A DNA stretch of 64,000 nucleotides from Aplectana chamaeleonis (taxonomy: Eukaryota; Nematoda; Chromadorea; Rhabditida; Cosmocercidae): the NCBI GenBank assembly GCA_029168955.1, contig JAPDOI010000287.1:310001-374000 (forward strand), in the 5' to 3' direction. Of this stretch, positions 35,194-46,690 are shown one piece after another. A program made the translations under genes and the position numbers. Position 1 is the first letter of the stretch. Each line of letters opens with the position of its first letter. A model generated the notes under the pieces. The model had not been told where the DNA came from and did not search any database. It saw only the letters and a list, made by a program, of their open reading frames with translations.

Positions 35194-36216
35194 CAGTAGT
35201 GGTCATATAAATCTACTGACATGGCCTTCTCGCGAACAATGTTTTTATACATATCTTGGCTTGGCCTAAGCGAAACATGATGGAACTTTCGTGTTATGGA
35301 GCATCACAACCCTTCCTTAACACATACACAAGATTGGGTTTTGAGGGTGCAGTTTTTTAACATGGAATTTATTTATCATTTTAAAGTATTATTTCGAATT
35401 AGGACTATTCCCACAAAACATGGCGATTACAATTCCAACTCCGTAGTAGTTATTCACTGTTTGGAGATCTTCTGAACCGTTGTACAGGGTCAAGCGGTTG
35501 CTGTCCCATGGGACACGGAGGGGGACGTGAAGGATAAATGTCTGGGACAAAAATAGGAAACACTTTGGGCTCGTAAGTAGGATAAGCAGTGTAATGATAA
35601 TTATGGAAAACTACCCAAAAATAGGATTGAAATTCCGAAAGTTTGAATTGGAATTTTTGACACAACATTTTTTATGTCCCAACAGAAAAAGTTTTCACTT
35701 AGCGAAATTTTCAATATCTTTTAGAATTTTCGGTCATCAAGAATGGGGGGGGGCTTAGCTTCGTGTAGGCCCGGGACTACGGTCTGCTTGAACCTGCCGT
35801 TGCATAACCTTGTGAGAAAATAGTCTCTATGCAATACTAGATGCAAAATCGCATGATTTTATTTCGAATTTATTTCTTTAAAAAATTCTGACAGAGATTA
35901 TTCTTCCACCAGGTTTTACAACGATTCAGAAGATGTTCTGATGGGAAATGATTGCAACGAGATTAGAATTGTAATAGTCATGTTTTGAGAGAATAGTCCT
36001 AATTTTAAATACTACCACAAAATCACAAACATATTCCATATTTGAAAACTTCACCCTCAAAACCTAGTCTTGTGTTTGTGCAAAGCAAGGGTTATCATGC
36101 CCCATAGCATACCGAAGTTTCATAGAGTTTCGCTAAGGCCAAGCCAAGATATGTAAAAGATATATAAAAACATTAATCGTGAGTAGGTCATGTCAATAGA
36201 TTTATGACTGCCACTG
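35194..36216. mobile_element. Non-autonomous Tc1/mariner-type element with long TIRs
   Basis: CAGTAGTGGTCATATAAATC at the left is near-inverse to GATTTATGACTGCCACTG at the right, with TA flanks (35192-35193, 36217-36218). Inverse similarity extends about 260 bp inward on each side, including ATATCTTGGCTTGGCCTAAG / CTAAGGCCAAGCCAAGATAT. The 1 kb interior has no transposase. CAGTGGC..ATAAAT ends are typical of Tc1-like elements. Confidence 0.85.
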
Positions 36217-36870
36217 TACATTAGATCCGACTCACTTAGGATAACTGCGAAAATCGCTCTTTTTTGCTCTACCCAGAACTGGAAAATTTACGTTTAGATG
36301 TATATGGACTAGAAAGGCAAAATTATTTCAACTTTCAAGTGACTAGGCGATTCTGTACCAAAAAATTCGAAATTACCCAATTTCTTGGATATCCAAAATC
36401 ATTTCAAATATGTTTCGATTTATGGACACTGAATAAAAATCGGCAACAAATTTGTTATCGCATGAATGCTTTAATGAGTTTCGATTAAAAAAACTTTATT
36501 TAACTAATAGGCTTGAAGGCAGGGTCCGGGCAGAATTTCGATTTCATGATTTCCCGCTGAAACGAAGCGTACGCTAGAGGTAGTCCCAAGGAAAAGGCGA
36601 GTTTTTTTAAAGCGGTTTTCTTCAAGTTATTCCAGCCATTTCCATCGACCGCCGTGCCAGGAAAGTGTGTCCATCGCCCATATTTTAGCCATCGTCCACT
36701 CATTCTTCAAAACTGCTATGTAAATATCCTTTATTCTGACCATGATTACCCTGCTGTGAATACCGTAATCCCTGACTTCGAGGCTATTTCTTCAAAAAGG
36801 AGGACTCAGAGCTCGTGAAACGTCCAGACAGTGTTCAGGTAGGCTAGCTTCATCTACAGTCGTTTTCGCA
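36217..36870. other. No feature recognised
   Basis: I see no gene or repeat pair. Confidence 0.4.
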
Positions 36871-37384
36871 GCCAAATTCCGGTCCGCAACTTCGGACTAC
36901 CGCTCAGGGCTGGGCACACGTCCCGGCATGGCGATTTTGAATATGCACCCCCCTTAGCTCGGTAATTTTTAGGCACCCCTTATGGGAAATCGAAATCGGC
37001 TGTTTTCCGATTAGTTGGACAGCCATGATCTTGACTTCCTGATTTTGATAAACAAGAATATAAAAAAAACACTGAATAGAGAAAATTCCGAAAATGGCAA
37101 CAAAAAAAGGTAGTGTAATTTCTGAACTTCGAAACAACCCCATGAGGGAAATTTGTTAGTAAGATGGTAAGTTATTACAAAAGATAAAACATTTTTCAAT
37201 ACAAAACAATTGAACAATTACCAACAACAGAACTACTACTATTGCGATAATTAATGTTCTCTGTCGAATGTTTTCATAAACCTATGAAGGATTAGTTAAC
37301 CTGTGTTTGATTGTTCTGATGTGGAAATCAGAACTATTTTGTGTTGTGGAGCAATGTTAGGATTCATGTGATTCGTAGGGAGTA

Positions 37385-38256
37385 GAAAACCCGAGTTTGA
37401 CCCTCCTAGAATGCCGCTATCCCTTAAAAAATCGGCTTGCCGTGCGATACGGTGTTTGTACGCAGCTACACAGCGCACACGGGAATGGACGCGCCCACGA
37501 TATTAATAAAAATGTATTTTATTACAGAACGGAGAGGAGAAAAGGACTGAAACTGAAGGAAATGGAAGATGGTAAAGGTAGTCTATTCTGGATGTACCCA
37601 TTTTAGAAAATTAATGTAAATAAACAAAGTTAGAGCGGGTGTAAATATTTAGCCGTGATAAGGTTCATTCAAACGAACCTAGTTGATCAAAACTAGCATT
37701 AAACTGAGAGCAAAGGACATTGTGAGAAAGAGAAGAATCTGGCAAACATTTTAGCATCAATCGTACCGGTTTTTAATGTGATTTAAGGACCTTAAATCTC
37801 GTCCCGGTTTTACCCCGAAAACCGGGACAAAACCGGGACGAGTTTTAAGGTCCTTAAATCACATTGAATATCAAATCTATTGCTATTAAAATGTTTGCCC
37901 AATTCTCCTCTTTCTCTCAATGCTCTTAGTTCTATGTTTATTGGTGTTTTTAATCAACTAGGTTCATTTGAATGAACCTTATCACGTCCAAAAAATTCAC
38001 TCCGCTCCAACATAATTTGTTTACATTAAATTTCTATACTGTATACATTGAAAGAATCCTATTTCCGCCTGCTTCCATTTACTCCAGTTTCAATCATTTT
38101 CTCCGCCCCGTTCTGTAATAAAATACATTTTTTAATTAATATTGCGTGCGCGTCCACTCCAGTGCGCGTTGTGTAGCTTCGGACAAACACCAGATCGCAC
38201 GGCTAGCCTAGTCTATGAGAGATTGCGGCATTCAAGGTGAATAAAACTCGGGTTTT
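37385..38256. repeat. 870-bp palindrome
   Basis: The arms of about 430 bp are inverse around a centre near 37819. The inner part is strong (GATTTAAGGACCTTAAA, CTCGTCCCGGTTTT), as is GTAATAAAATACATTTTT near 37510/38120; the outer ends are AAAACCCGAG and CTCGGGTTTT. Many substitutions between arms show age. Confidence 0.85.
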
Positions 38257-39024
38257 TATGATCAGGGTACTTCTCAATGAGGAGGAAACGGTCATTCGCT
38301 TCTTTCATAGCAACTTGCAGTCTTCAATTTTTACAGTTGGCTCTCTTCATAAGTCACATTCTCATGAATAAAAATCTATTGACTAGTTGTGATGCTGACT
38401 GTGCTATCTGTACTTTTAATTTGTCGAAATAAATCCTAGCCTGCTCGGATGAGTCCGGGCAGAGTAAGCAGCGGAGCGGTCGGTCATGGCAAAGTATAAC
38501 AGTGATAAGAAGATTTTGACATGATAAGCCCGATAAGCCTTGCTTCGACCGGCTCAAAATGAGCGACCTAGGCTATACATCAGTTCGCTAATATTTTTTT
38601 GAACTTGAATGATAGTTTTCCTGGGCGCTGTCTTAGTATCTTTGCCTCGAATCGGTAGCCACCCGCATAATCAATGAACGTTGCATCAAAGAAACATGAC
38701 ACCACATCAATCCTTACTTGCTACAAGATAACAGAGTAGTGTTTAATCCTTCATCGAAACAAACTTTGACAGCAACTATGAATTATTGCGAACACAACCT
38801 GCATCTCTATCAATAGTTTGAATTATTTTCGTGTTCGACTCAAAAAGCGGGGAAGAAGATATGACAAAATAGAAGAATAGTGCGTACTATTTTTTTCCTG
38901 AAATGCGACAGAACATGCACTTCGTTCTTTTTTTGGAGTTCGGTTTAGGCACCCCCCTTTGCCCTCTCTGCAACGTCTAATATGCACCCCCCTAAGGTTA
39001 CCCGGCACGCGTGCCCAGTAGAGT

Positions 39025-39225
39025 ATGTCAACGAATATTCGGAAAACGAATATTCGGGCGAATAAACGAATAATCGAATATTCGAATAATTCGAATATTC
39101 GGAAAAGTCAATTTTTCGAATAATTCGTTTATTCGAATATTCGGAAAAGTCAATTTCTCGAATAATTCGTTTATTCGAATATTCGAACGGCCCAATATTC
39201 GAATATTCGGCCGAATAAACGAATA
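39025..39225. repeat. TTCGAATA self-complementary repeat tract (left)
   Basis: Repeated words CGAATATTCGGAAAA, CGAATAATTCGTTTATTCG and their inverses alternate, so most of the tract can pair with itself. Confidence 0.9.
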
Positions 39226-39239
39226 ATTCCAGAAAAATA

Positions 39240-40379
39240 GGAAGCAGAGTCTCCGGCATGTGTCTGTTTTTGAGGTCCAAAGGTGAGATATCCCCAACCA
39301 AACTGGGTGCTATCCTAGCGGTGGGGGGACACTATGGCTGGATGCACTTGGCACCGCCCATTTTACCTTGCCGCACTAAATTTGAGCATCACACGGGGTT
39401 TCCCTCCCCTGCCAAAACCAGGATTGCAGCACGCAAAAATGGGTGTGGCCAGGTGCGATACAATAGTGCCCCCCTCCGCTTAGATAGCACCCCAAACTGA
39501 TGAGAAATTCGGATATTGTTGGTAGAGATTTTTGAAAAGCCAGAGACTTTGATGATATCGTTTAGCAACTACTTTGGGACAGTGATAAATGTTGGCTTGA
39601 ATACTCTTATGATATAATGTGAAATGTCTTTTTCGTGGAAGCACATTGGCATAGCTCCGGTCTATATAATACCATACAAAAAAGATCAAGAAAGTTGGTA
39701 GTGCCGCGAACGGGGGTTCAATTATGCGTACTTTGAGAAAATTTCCCGTGTCAGTGCCGGGAAAGTACCGCGGCCCTCGGCTGTGCCGTGATAGTTCCGC
39801 GTCAGTACCGCAGCTGCTCCGGGATCAGACGATTTGGTTGCGGTGCCTTGAACTTCGACATCGCCGCGATAGTGCCGCAGCGGCCCCGCGTTAGAGCCGC
39901 GCCGGCTCCGCGAGGATGCAGCAGTGAACCCGTGTGGAGTACGGTGTACTATCCTGTGTGGTAAAACGAAATTGTTGCCGGTTCAATTACCCAGGTTTGA
40001 GATACATTCCGTATTTCCTTGGGCGCAGAAGCAGCTGTGACCTCTGTCTCTATTAGACAAAGAACGTAGCGACCGCAGGTGAATATTTTTGTCCTTAGGC
40101 CCCCATAGTTGGGTTATCAATCTTAAATAACTTCATATAAGATAGTCCTCCGGGGCCGCTGTCAAACTATCACGGAGCCCAAGCGGCACTACCGCATCGC
40201 CGCTACGGCTGCGCGATAGCTCCACTGCGGCTCCGCGGTAGTGCAGGCGCGGCTCCGCGATAGTGCCGCTTCGGCGCCTGTAGGCTCCGAAGCGGCACTA
40301 TCGCGGGCCTCAGCGGCAATTTCTCATAAAGATTCGGTCCGTACTTCTAATTCGAGAAAAAAAACGCGGTTTTGGCCGT
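39240..40379. repeat. Interior of hAT-type element, GC-rich GCCGCGATAGTGCC tracts
   Basis: 39715-39930 and 40150-40320 contain many copies of GCCGCGATAGTGCC-type words in both orientations. No coding exon seen. Confidence 0.65.
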
Positions 40380-40680
40380 ATATTCGATTCGAATTATTCG
40401 TATTCGAATCATTCGAATAATTCGAATATTTGGAAAAATCAAATTTTCGAATAATTTGTTTATTCGATTATTCGGAAAAGTCAATTTTTCGAATAATTCG
40501 TTTATGCGAATATTCGGAGAAGTCAATTTTTCGAATAATTCGTTTATTCGAATATTCGGAGGAGTCAATTTTTCAAATCGATTTTTCGAATAATTCGTTT
40601 ATTCAAATATTCTAAAGAGTCGAATTTTCGAATTATTCGTTTATTCGAATATTCGAAAGTTTTTATTCGTTTGATATACT
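40380..40680. repeat. TTCGAATA self-complementary repeat tract (right)
   Basis: Units of about 55 bp (AAGTCAATTTTTCGAATAAT, TCGTTTATTCGAATATTCGG) repeat at least four times. This accounts for the peptide repeats in the overlapping frames. Confidence 0.9.
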
Positions 40681-40904
40681 CTAGTGCCCAGCCCTGCTAC
40701 CGCTGTTGCATCACGCGATACGTGATAATCGTGCTAGGAGAAAGGTGAATCGTGCAGGTACCAAGTGGTCCCAGCACAATTATCATCCCGTTGCGTGATG
40801 CAACAACCGTTGCCCGCCAATGAGGACTGGAAATTGGCTCCGAGAACGACAGTACATATCTAGCCCGAATTTCGGGAGTGTCAAAATTTGAACGGGTCTT
40901 GCCT

Positions 40905-41360
40905 TTAAAGACAGTGTTCACGGTAAATCTCGTTCTCGAGGTCTCGATGTGAAACACTAAGTTGGCAGGAGCTGTAGAGGATAGGGTCGAAGAAAGCAAC
41001 GAAAACCGGCCAGAAATAAACACAAACGGCTTCGAAAACTCTCCCGGTGCGCCTACCTATCCCGGTCCCCCCCCCCAATCGGACGAGCTTGTGGCGCCGC
41101 ACACGTTTCGATGGCAAATTGCCAAGCAACTCTGCCGCAGTTAGCATTATCGATTCGCGCAGATTTCGCGATTAGCGCACGCTTGCCGAAATCAGCAGGG
41201 CCCATGATTCTCGTCCACACCCTGAATTTAGAAACCGTTATTTTGACTTATTCTGGACGTTTTTCTTCCCTGTTTCTTCACTATTAGTTACCTCACGACC
41301 AAACAATCCCATTTTTGAGTCGAACTCGAGTGCGATATCCATCGTGAACACTGACTTTAA
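40905..41360. mobile_element. TTAA MITE, GTGTTCACG type, copy c
   Basis: TTAAAGACAGTGTTCACGGT and ATCGTGAACACTGACTTTAA are the inverted ends. The interior carries an open frame (40962-41144) whose GVEESN-like and [16 protein letters not shown] residues match copy e in the opposite strand. Confidence 0.85.
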
Positions 41361-42614
41361 TATGAAGAGAAAACCCAGCTTTTGAAATTTCCCGAGGTGC
41401 GTCGGATTTTATGTATAATACAGGATTCGCCCTGTCTCCAATTGTATGCCATAGTAAAGCTGTGTTCACCTGGCTTAGAGCCAAGTCAAATAATACTCGT
41501 ATGATTCAAATATTCTATTCCTCCAAAAATCTCAACCTCTTTTTTTGAATTTTCGATTCATTCGGAATTCAGGTTATTCGGGATTTCGAATAGTCTTAAT
41601 CGGAGAACTGCAATACTCGATTTTTCGAATAATATTCCAGTTTTGGGTCACAACATTCAAATATTCAACCACTGAAGAAAATGCACGAAAATATACAAAT
41701 TAAAATATAAGGATAAAGCTCTCAGCTTATGTCAATCGCTCTGAGAATGCACCACACATTCGACTTCATTCAGATTCTTAGAGGCTTTTGAATGTGTATT
41801 GAGCCTATACAATGACTGGCGGGGGCCAGCCGATGTTCGAGTCAGTGTTTTCATCCTTTCAGAGGAGTCTGATGACCTACTTACCTATCCCGAAGGGATA
41901 GACGACTTGGTTGGCCTTGGGCGAGGATCAGTCCCTCGACCATGCGCGTGGTAAAGGCGCCTCTTGCCACTGCCCCACACACGCTCTTTATTCAAATTAT
42001 TCGGGAAAATTGGAAAATCCGAACTTCTTCGGATATTCGATGAATTTTCCGATTATTCAATCGAATCGAATAGAGGACAGGTCTTTGAAATTAATCATTC
42101 ATTCGAAAAAAAAGAACTTTAGAGGCCTTTTTCGAATGTAAAGAATTCCACTCAAAGATTTTGAAGAAGCGTAATTCGAGAATTCATTTATTCAGGAATT
42201 TCAAAATGCCTAATTCGGTCTCATTCATTCCATAACCGTTGAAAGGCTATATTCAAGAAAATACGTTCAATCGAGATTCTTCAGGATTCTCGGAAATTAT
42301 TTATTCATTTGAGTTGTTATAAAAATGCGATATTCGGATTATTCATCTACTCGAGAGCTAACGTCGAATGCCCATGTCTAGTGTTATAAAAACAGCAAAA
42401 CTTCAATATAGCAAGCCCGGCCCACCAACTTCCTTAACGGCCATCGAGGAAGTGGTCGGAGCGGGCACTCAACATTTAGGTTCGAAACCGTTGAAAGCTA
42501 TCTATGGCTCGTTTTTTAAACACTTTTTCAACATTATAAAGCAATGGGCTCTGAGTCTTTCCATTCCCAGTGGAAACTCCTTTAGGTTTGTATTTTTATG
42601 GTGAACACTACTCA
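41361..42614. other. Degenerate TTCGAA-rich sequence; no gene
   Basis: 41500-42360 contains many ATTCGG, TTCGAATA and ATTCATT words, like an eroded version of the tracts at 39-40.7 kb. 42400-42510 resembles the interior of the MITE at 50239-50560. Confidence 0.5.
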
Positions 42615-43030
42615 TGAAGCACACTACACCTTGCATATACTTGGCTCTCATGATTCTCTGCTTCTCTTGAAGACGGTCCAAGGCTGGTCTCAATGATATC
42701 TCTGGAATCGTGAAAATTCATGGGATCGGAGTTATGGCCCCTCAAAAATTTAGCTAGGGAAACATTGCGGACGAGTAGAGCGAGGAGAGAAAGAGGCTTT
42801 CAATAGAAATTCATCACGCATGAAGCCACTGTTGAGCTCAAGTGGTCGCCTAAGAGGACGGGGCAAAGCGGTTTCTTGCTGTGGGCGTGCCAGAGCGACT
42901 TCTTTCTACATCTCGCCTATTCGAAGGAACTGGAAGCTCGCACTTGGCAGGTGATACACAGAAAGAGTCCATTTCAGAATAATATGGAAATCACAAAATT
43001 CGTCGCTGATGGTGTTCTGTGCGTCCAGGC
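42615..43030. mobile_element. CACAGTACACCC-type MITE, eroded copy
   Basis: Interior GGAATCGTG.., GGAGTTATGGCCCCTCAAAA and GCGGACGAGT match the copies at 11471, 23421 and 44158. The right end (GGTGTTCTGTGCGTCC) is recognisable; the left limit is approximate. Confidence 0.55.
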
Positions 43031-43562
43031 AACAACTGTATCAAATAAATGGATAATTTAACCCAGAACCCAAATAAACGCGTGAGTTAACAAAAAATCG
43101 ATAAACTATTCTTGCCGCGCAGTAAAAGATAAAAAAGAAAAAATAATTGAGTGAAAATTCGTTCGAAGGCCGATCTGAGTCCCCAAATGTACAAATAGTG
43201 AAAATATCAGCAAACGAGCGGTTTGTAACAGGCGTACGAAGGTTGCCCAAATAATCCGGCGAAAAAAGTCGTTAACCAGTTGCCATTATTAGGCACACGT
43301 CTGGTGCTAACGATGATATTGTGCAGGGTTGGTCCTTGATGAACAACGAGACGGCACTAAATCAGAGAGGAAGCGGCGCCATTCTAGCGTCGAACAAATG
43401 GAATCACGCGCGCCGCAGCCACCTATTAGGCTGTCAGCGCAATTTCGGACTCCTGCCTTATGCTCATAACCAACTTAAAACGTCATATAGAAGCGGCTTC
43501 CCTTTGATAAATTGGCCTGCTGGCAGGTACTGCAGTACGCGAGAAGGTATATGCGGAAAATG
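43031..43562. other. No feature recognised
   Basis: I see no gene. Confidence 0.4.
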
Positions 43563-43672
43563 AATTTCGCCTCCTTTTTTAGTTACGTGGTCGGAATCGG
43601 TATCAAACTTTGAAATTTCAAGGTTTCACACCGATTCCGACCACGTGGCTAAAAAAAGACGCGAAATTCAGA
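43563..43672. repeat. 110-bp hairpin
   Basis: GAATTTCGCCTCC..ACGTGGTCGGAATCGGT meets ACCGATTCCGACCACGT..GCGAAATTC. The arms are about 50 bp around a 12-bp loop. Confidence 0.9.
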
Positions 43673-44157
43673 CTCCGCGTCTCTAATAATTACTACAGAG
43701 TATTTACTGGAGCGGTTCAGTAGGATAAAATACTTTTACAGAAGGTTTCAGTTGTTTTTTTTGAGAAAAAAGCCGAAATACAGTGTGTAAAAAGGATAAG
43801 AAGCTTGGTAGAAGAAGGGTTATCTCGATCGAACAGCGCTGTGAATTATGAATCAGAGAAATCAGCACTTCGTGAGCTCTCCTTCACTCAATATTGCGTG
43901 ATGGATGCAATTTAGCATAGCCGCGACCTAGTTTAGTAGCAGATCTTAGTCATGTCAACCTTTGCCACAGCTATCGCTCCCTTCATATCCTAAACGGCAG
44001 CAGCGATCTTTGCAGCTGACTATCCTATTCATTATTTCTAAGAGATTTCCTATCACCGAATTCAAGTAGAAACAGCGCATCGGATGTGTAGGGCATAACT
44101 GTGAGCTGATGGCGACTGCGATTCTGCTGCTGGAGAGGATTCTTGCCTTAAAGGCGC
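43673..44157. other. No feature recognised
   Basis: I see no gene or clear repeat. Confidence 0.4.
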
Positions 44158-44611
44158 AGAATACCCAAAAACTATTTCTCAGATTGTATGCTTTTCTTGG
44201 AGAAAATCTTACATTTATTACAATGGTATCCCCGAAATCGTTAAAGGTCCTCTACATACGGAGTTAAGGCTCCTCAAAAAAGGCTATTATTTGAGGGCGG
44301 AAAGTTGGCGGACGAGTTGTCTTAGGCTTGTATTTCTTTTCATTCGCAGCAATTGCGCAAGAACGAGCCAGGATAAGGACAAAGACCGGTCATGAACTGA
44401 AGAACGTAGGCTCGTTTGAAATTCATCCATCCATCTAGCCGATACCGAGGTCGAAAACCCGCAAGGGGGTCGGGCCTGTGATGGTGGCTTGTATCTCGCT
44501 TATTTGGAGGAATTGGGATCTCGCACCTGGCACGTGTTATACAGGAGAGGTCTACTACACAAACAAATAAAAATCACGAAATTCATGTCTTAGGGTGTAC
44601 TGTGTCTTTGA
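44158..44611. mobile_element. TTAA MITE, CACAGTACACCC type, copy 2
   Basis: TTAAAGGCGCAGAATACCC at the left is near-inverse to GGGTGTACTGTGTCTTTGA at the right. The core GGAGTTAAGGCTCCTCAAA and GGCGGACGAGTTGTCTTAGG are shared with sister copies. Confidence 0.75.
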
Positions 44612-44654
44612 ACCCCAAAACGTCGAAAACTGAGAAATGGGCTTCTCGATTACC

Positions 44655-45407
44655 TCAAGGGCAGAGTTCACGACGGAAAAGTTGCCCGTTTTTAGCTTAA
44701 ACGTAGGCTTTGGGTCTCTCTGAGAAGAGTAAGAAAGGTAGTACAATACCCGCCAAAGCGAGTTCAGGGAACATCGGTCTACAATGCACATTATTATGTA
44801 GGAATTTGAGCTGAGAATATGATAGCGTTTTCAGAATTCGAAAACGTCTTTATTCAAAGAAGTTACATGCATCAAACGTTTTTTTTTGCCAAGTTTGGCA
44901 AATGCTCCCTGTTTTTACGAAACTTAGCGCGTGTATTGTACGTCGAAAAACGGCCGGGAAGTGGGTGAAACTCTCGTGGGCCAGCCGACCCATTGGGCCA
45001 CCCCGCCCACGTCCTATAAAAGTTGCCCTAAATTCGTGTTACCGTAGGAACAGACACCGAGTTTCCGAATATTCTTCATCACGAGAGACTCTAATCTCCC
45101 AGCCTGTACATTGGACCCTCTTATATTTAAAGAATTTTTGGTACAGAAAAGAGAGAGCAAAGCCACCTACCCAAGAATTTTGAAGCTCGAAACCATTCCC
45201 CCAACGCCAGGTTCGATGCGCTATCCGCAGTCTCCAGAAACACACAAACAGACAATTAAAATTTCCAGAGTTTTGCTTAAAACTGTTTTTCTCCAGTATT
45301 TGAGAGTTCTGTGGAGACTTCCCCCCATAAACCTCTACTTAGTGGACTTACCCACCCAAAAACATCAAAACTATAATACGGTTTTTTATCGTGAACACTG
45401 CCTTTAA
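44655..45407. mobile_element. TTAA MITE, GTGTTCACG type, copy d
   Basis: The left end is TCAAGGGCAGAGTTCACGAC, the right end TCGTGAACACTGCCTTTAA. 44940-45020 (CGTCGAAAAACGGCCGGGAA, GGGCCAGCCGACCCATTGGG) matches copy a in inverse orientation. The right TTAA (45404-45407) is shared with the next MITE. Confidence 0.75.
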
Positions 45408-45910
45408 AGACACAGTCCAATTTCAGGGACGAAATCTGAGATTTCCACATATTTGTGAATCTGACCCACCCTACAACTTCCCTATTGCAAGGCTCAATTA
45501 AATTGGTCCGAAGAAGCGAGATTTAGGGAGAAACCACCCAGGCGCGCCCACAACAAGAAGCCACCTTGCCACGCCCCCTAAGACGACTATTCAAGGTCAA
45601 CAGTAGAGAGATTAGCGATGGTTTTTAACCAACAGCCCCGCTCTTCCCTTCATTCTCGGCCTCTCTCTCTCTCTTCATTCAGGTCCCCTCCCACACAACT
45701 GTTGCAAATGACGGAAGTTGCAAGCCTCGGACAACTCGTCCACACAGCTTTCGCTCCTCAGCTTGGGTCAGATTTTGAGGGCCAATAACTCCGTTACGGC
45801 GAGGCTTGTACGACTCCGCAGACATCGTCTAAATCAGCGTGGAACCGTTTCCAAGACAAGCATGGAATCTGGGAACATAATTCGACGTCTGAAGACCTCT
45901 TGGTAGTCCA
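45404..45910. mobile_element. TTAA MITE, CACAGT type, copy 3 (right end eroded)
   Basis: It starts TTAAAGACACAGTCCAATTT. The core GGACAACTCGTCCACA and GGCCAATAACTCCGTTACGG match the copy at 23421 in the same order. The right boundary is an estimate. Confidence 0.65.
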
Positions 45911-46509
45911 CCAAAGCGCTGAGTTTATAGTTCAAGACCGAATCGAGAGCAGCGTAAGCTCTAGGTAATCAGCGGAGTCCTTGACGCTCTGGTTTCTTCA
46001 CGAAGCTCAAATCCTTCCATGGATTCGGTCGATTGCACTGATTTCCTTCTCAGCATTTATTATATGTACTGGAAAAGCGAACATGATTTCAGAGGTCATT
46101 CGACTGCAAGACTGAAATTGCAAAGGCTGAGATTCAAGGTATTTTTTGATGAAATATAAGCAGCGCCAGCACGAAGTGTAAATGTATGGGCATGGTCACC
46201 TATCTGTTCGATAAGTAGAATATGAAATATTCACACCCTCTCCTCTAAGAGTGTGAAGGAAGTGCTTGTAGAAGAATCTACCGCGTTATGCGAGCGAGTA
46301 CGTGGAACACAGAACGTTATTGTTCAGCGTTTATCGCTAACATCTGTAGAATACAAGAGGATAGCTAGAAGTTAGGTACTCATTGCGCTCTAGTAGTCCG
46401 CTTATCGGGGTACATTTCATTAGAATGAGGCCAAAATCATCGCCAGCATCTCCACAACAGAAAGGCACCATTGCCACCAGGTCACAATCCTGCACTGGCC
46501 GATGCGCTA
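45911..46509. other. No feature recognised
   Basis: I see no gene. Confidence 0.35.
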
Positions 46510-46690
46510 TTTTGATTCTGATTTGATTGGAAATCTCTTGGAGATGCTGATCGGGAAAGCCTGCAGTTAGGGTAAAACTTTTGCGGCTGCTTCAGACATG
46601 AATAGAGCGATAGATGTTACAAGAACAAGTGCGCTGAATAACTTAGCACAGAAAATTTCGAATAAAGAACACGCTAAATGTTGATGGCTT
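46510..46690 (+). pseudogene. Fossil of Tc1-like transposase C-terminus
   Basis: The plus frame reads IGNLLEMLIGKACS, stop, GKTFAAASDMN and ends LNNLAQKISNKEHAKC. Its end parallels RAFRKISNKAGHPKC of the fossil at 2260-2580, and the DNA shares ATTTCGAATAAAG and AAATGTTGAT. Stops show decay. Confidence 0.45.

Larger units (their letters stand above)
36905..40696. mobile_element. 3.8-kb hAT-type element with nested palindrome
   Basis: The ends CAGGGCTGGGCAC and GTGCCCAGCCCTG are exact inverses, and the flanks carry a perfect 8-bp duplication CTACCGCT (36897-36904, 40697-40704). TTCGAATA-rich sequence sits near 39025-39225 and at 40380-40680, just inside the right end. TAGAGTATGTCAACGAATA at 39019 mirrors the right end's subterminal sequence, so 36918-39018 is probably a later insertion into the left tip. 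No transposase frame was recognised. Confidence 0.85.
36871..40836. mobile_element. GGTCCGCA-family MITE split by a hAT-type element
   Basis: GCCAAATTCCGGTCCGCA at 36871 and the inverse TGAGGACTGGAAATTGGC ending at 40836 are the two ends of a MITE of about 160 bp. Its interior (GTTGCATCACGCGATACGTG meeting ATCCCGTTGCGTGATGCAAC) survives at 40705-40815. The element is cut at CTACCGCT by the 3.8-kb insertion. Confidence 0.8.

Noticed and set aside
39028..39301. Two minus frames of 89 and 118 codons
   Set aside because: Same cause: TTCGAATA tract without stops in two frames.
40372..40615. Repeat peptides on both strands (IFGKVNFSNN type)
   Set aside because: They come from the self-complementary TTCGAATA tandem repeat, not a gene.
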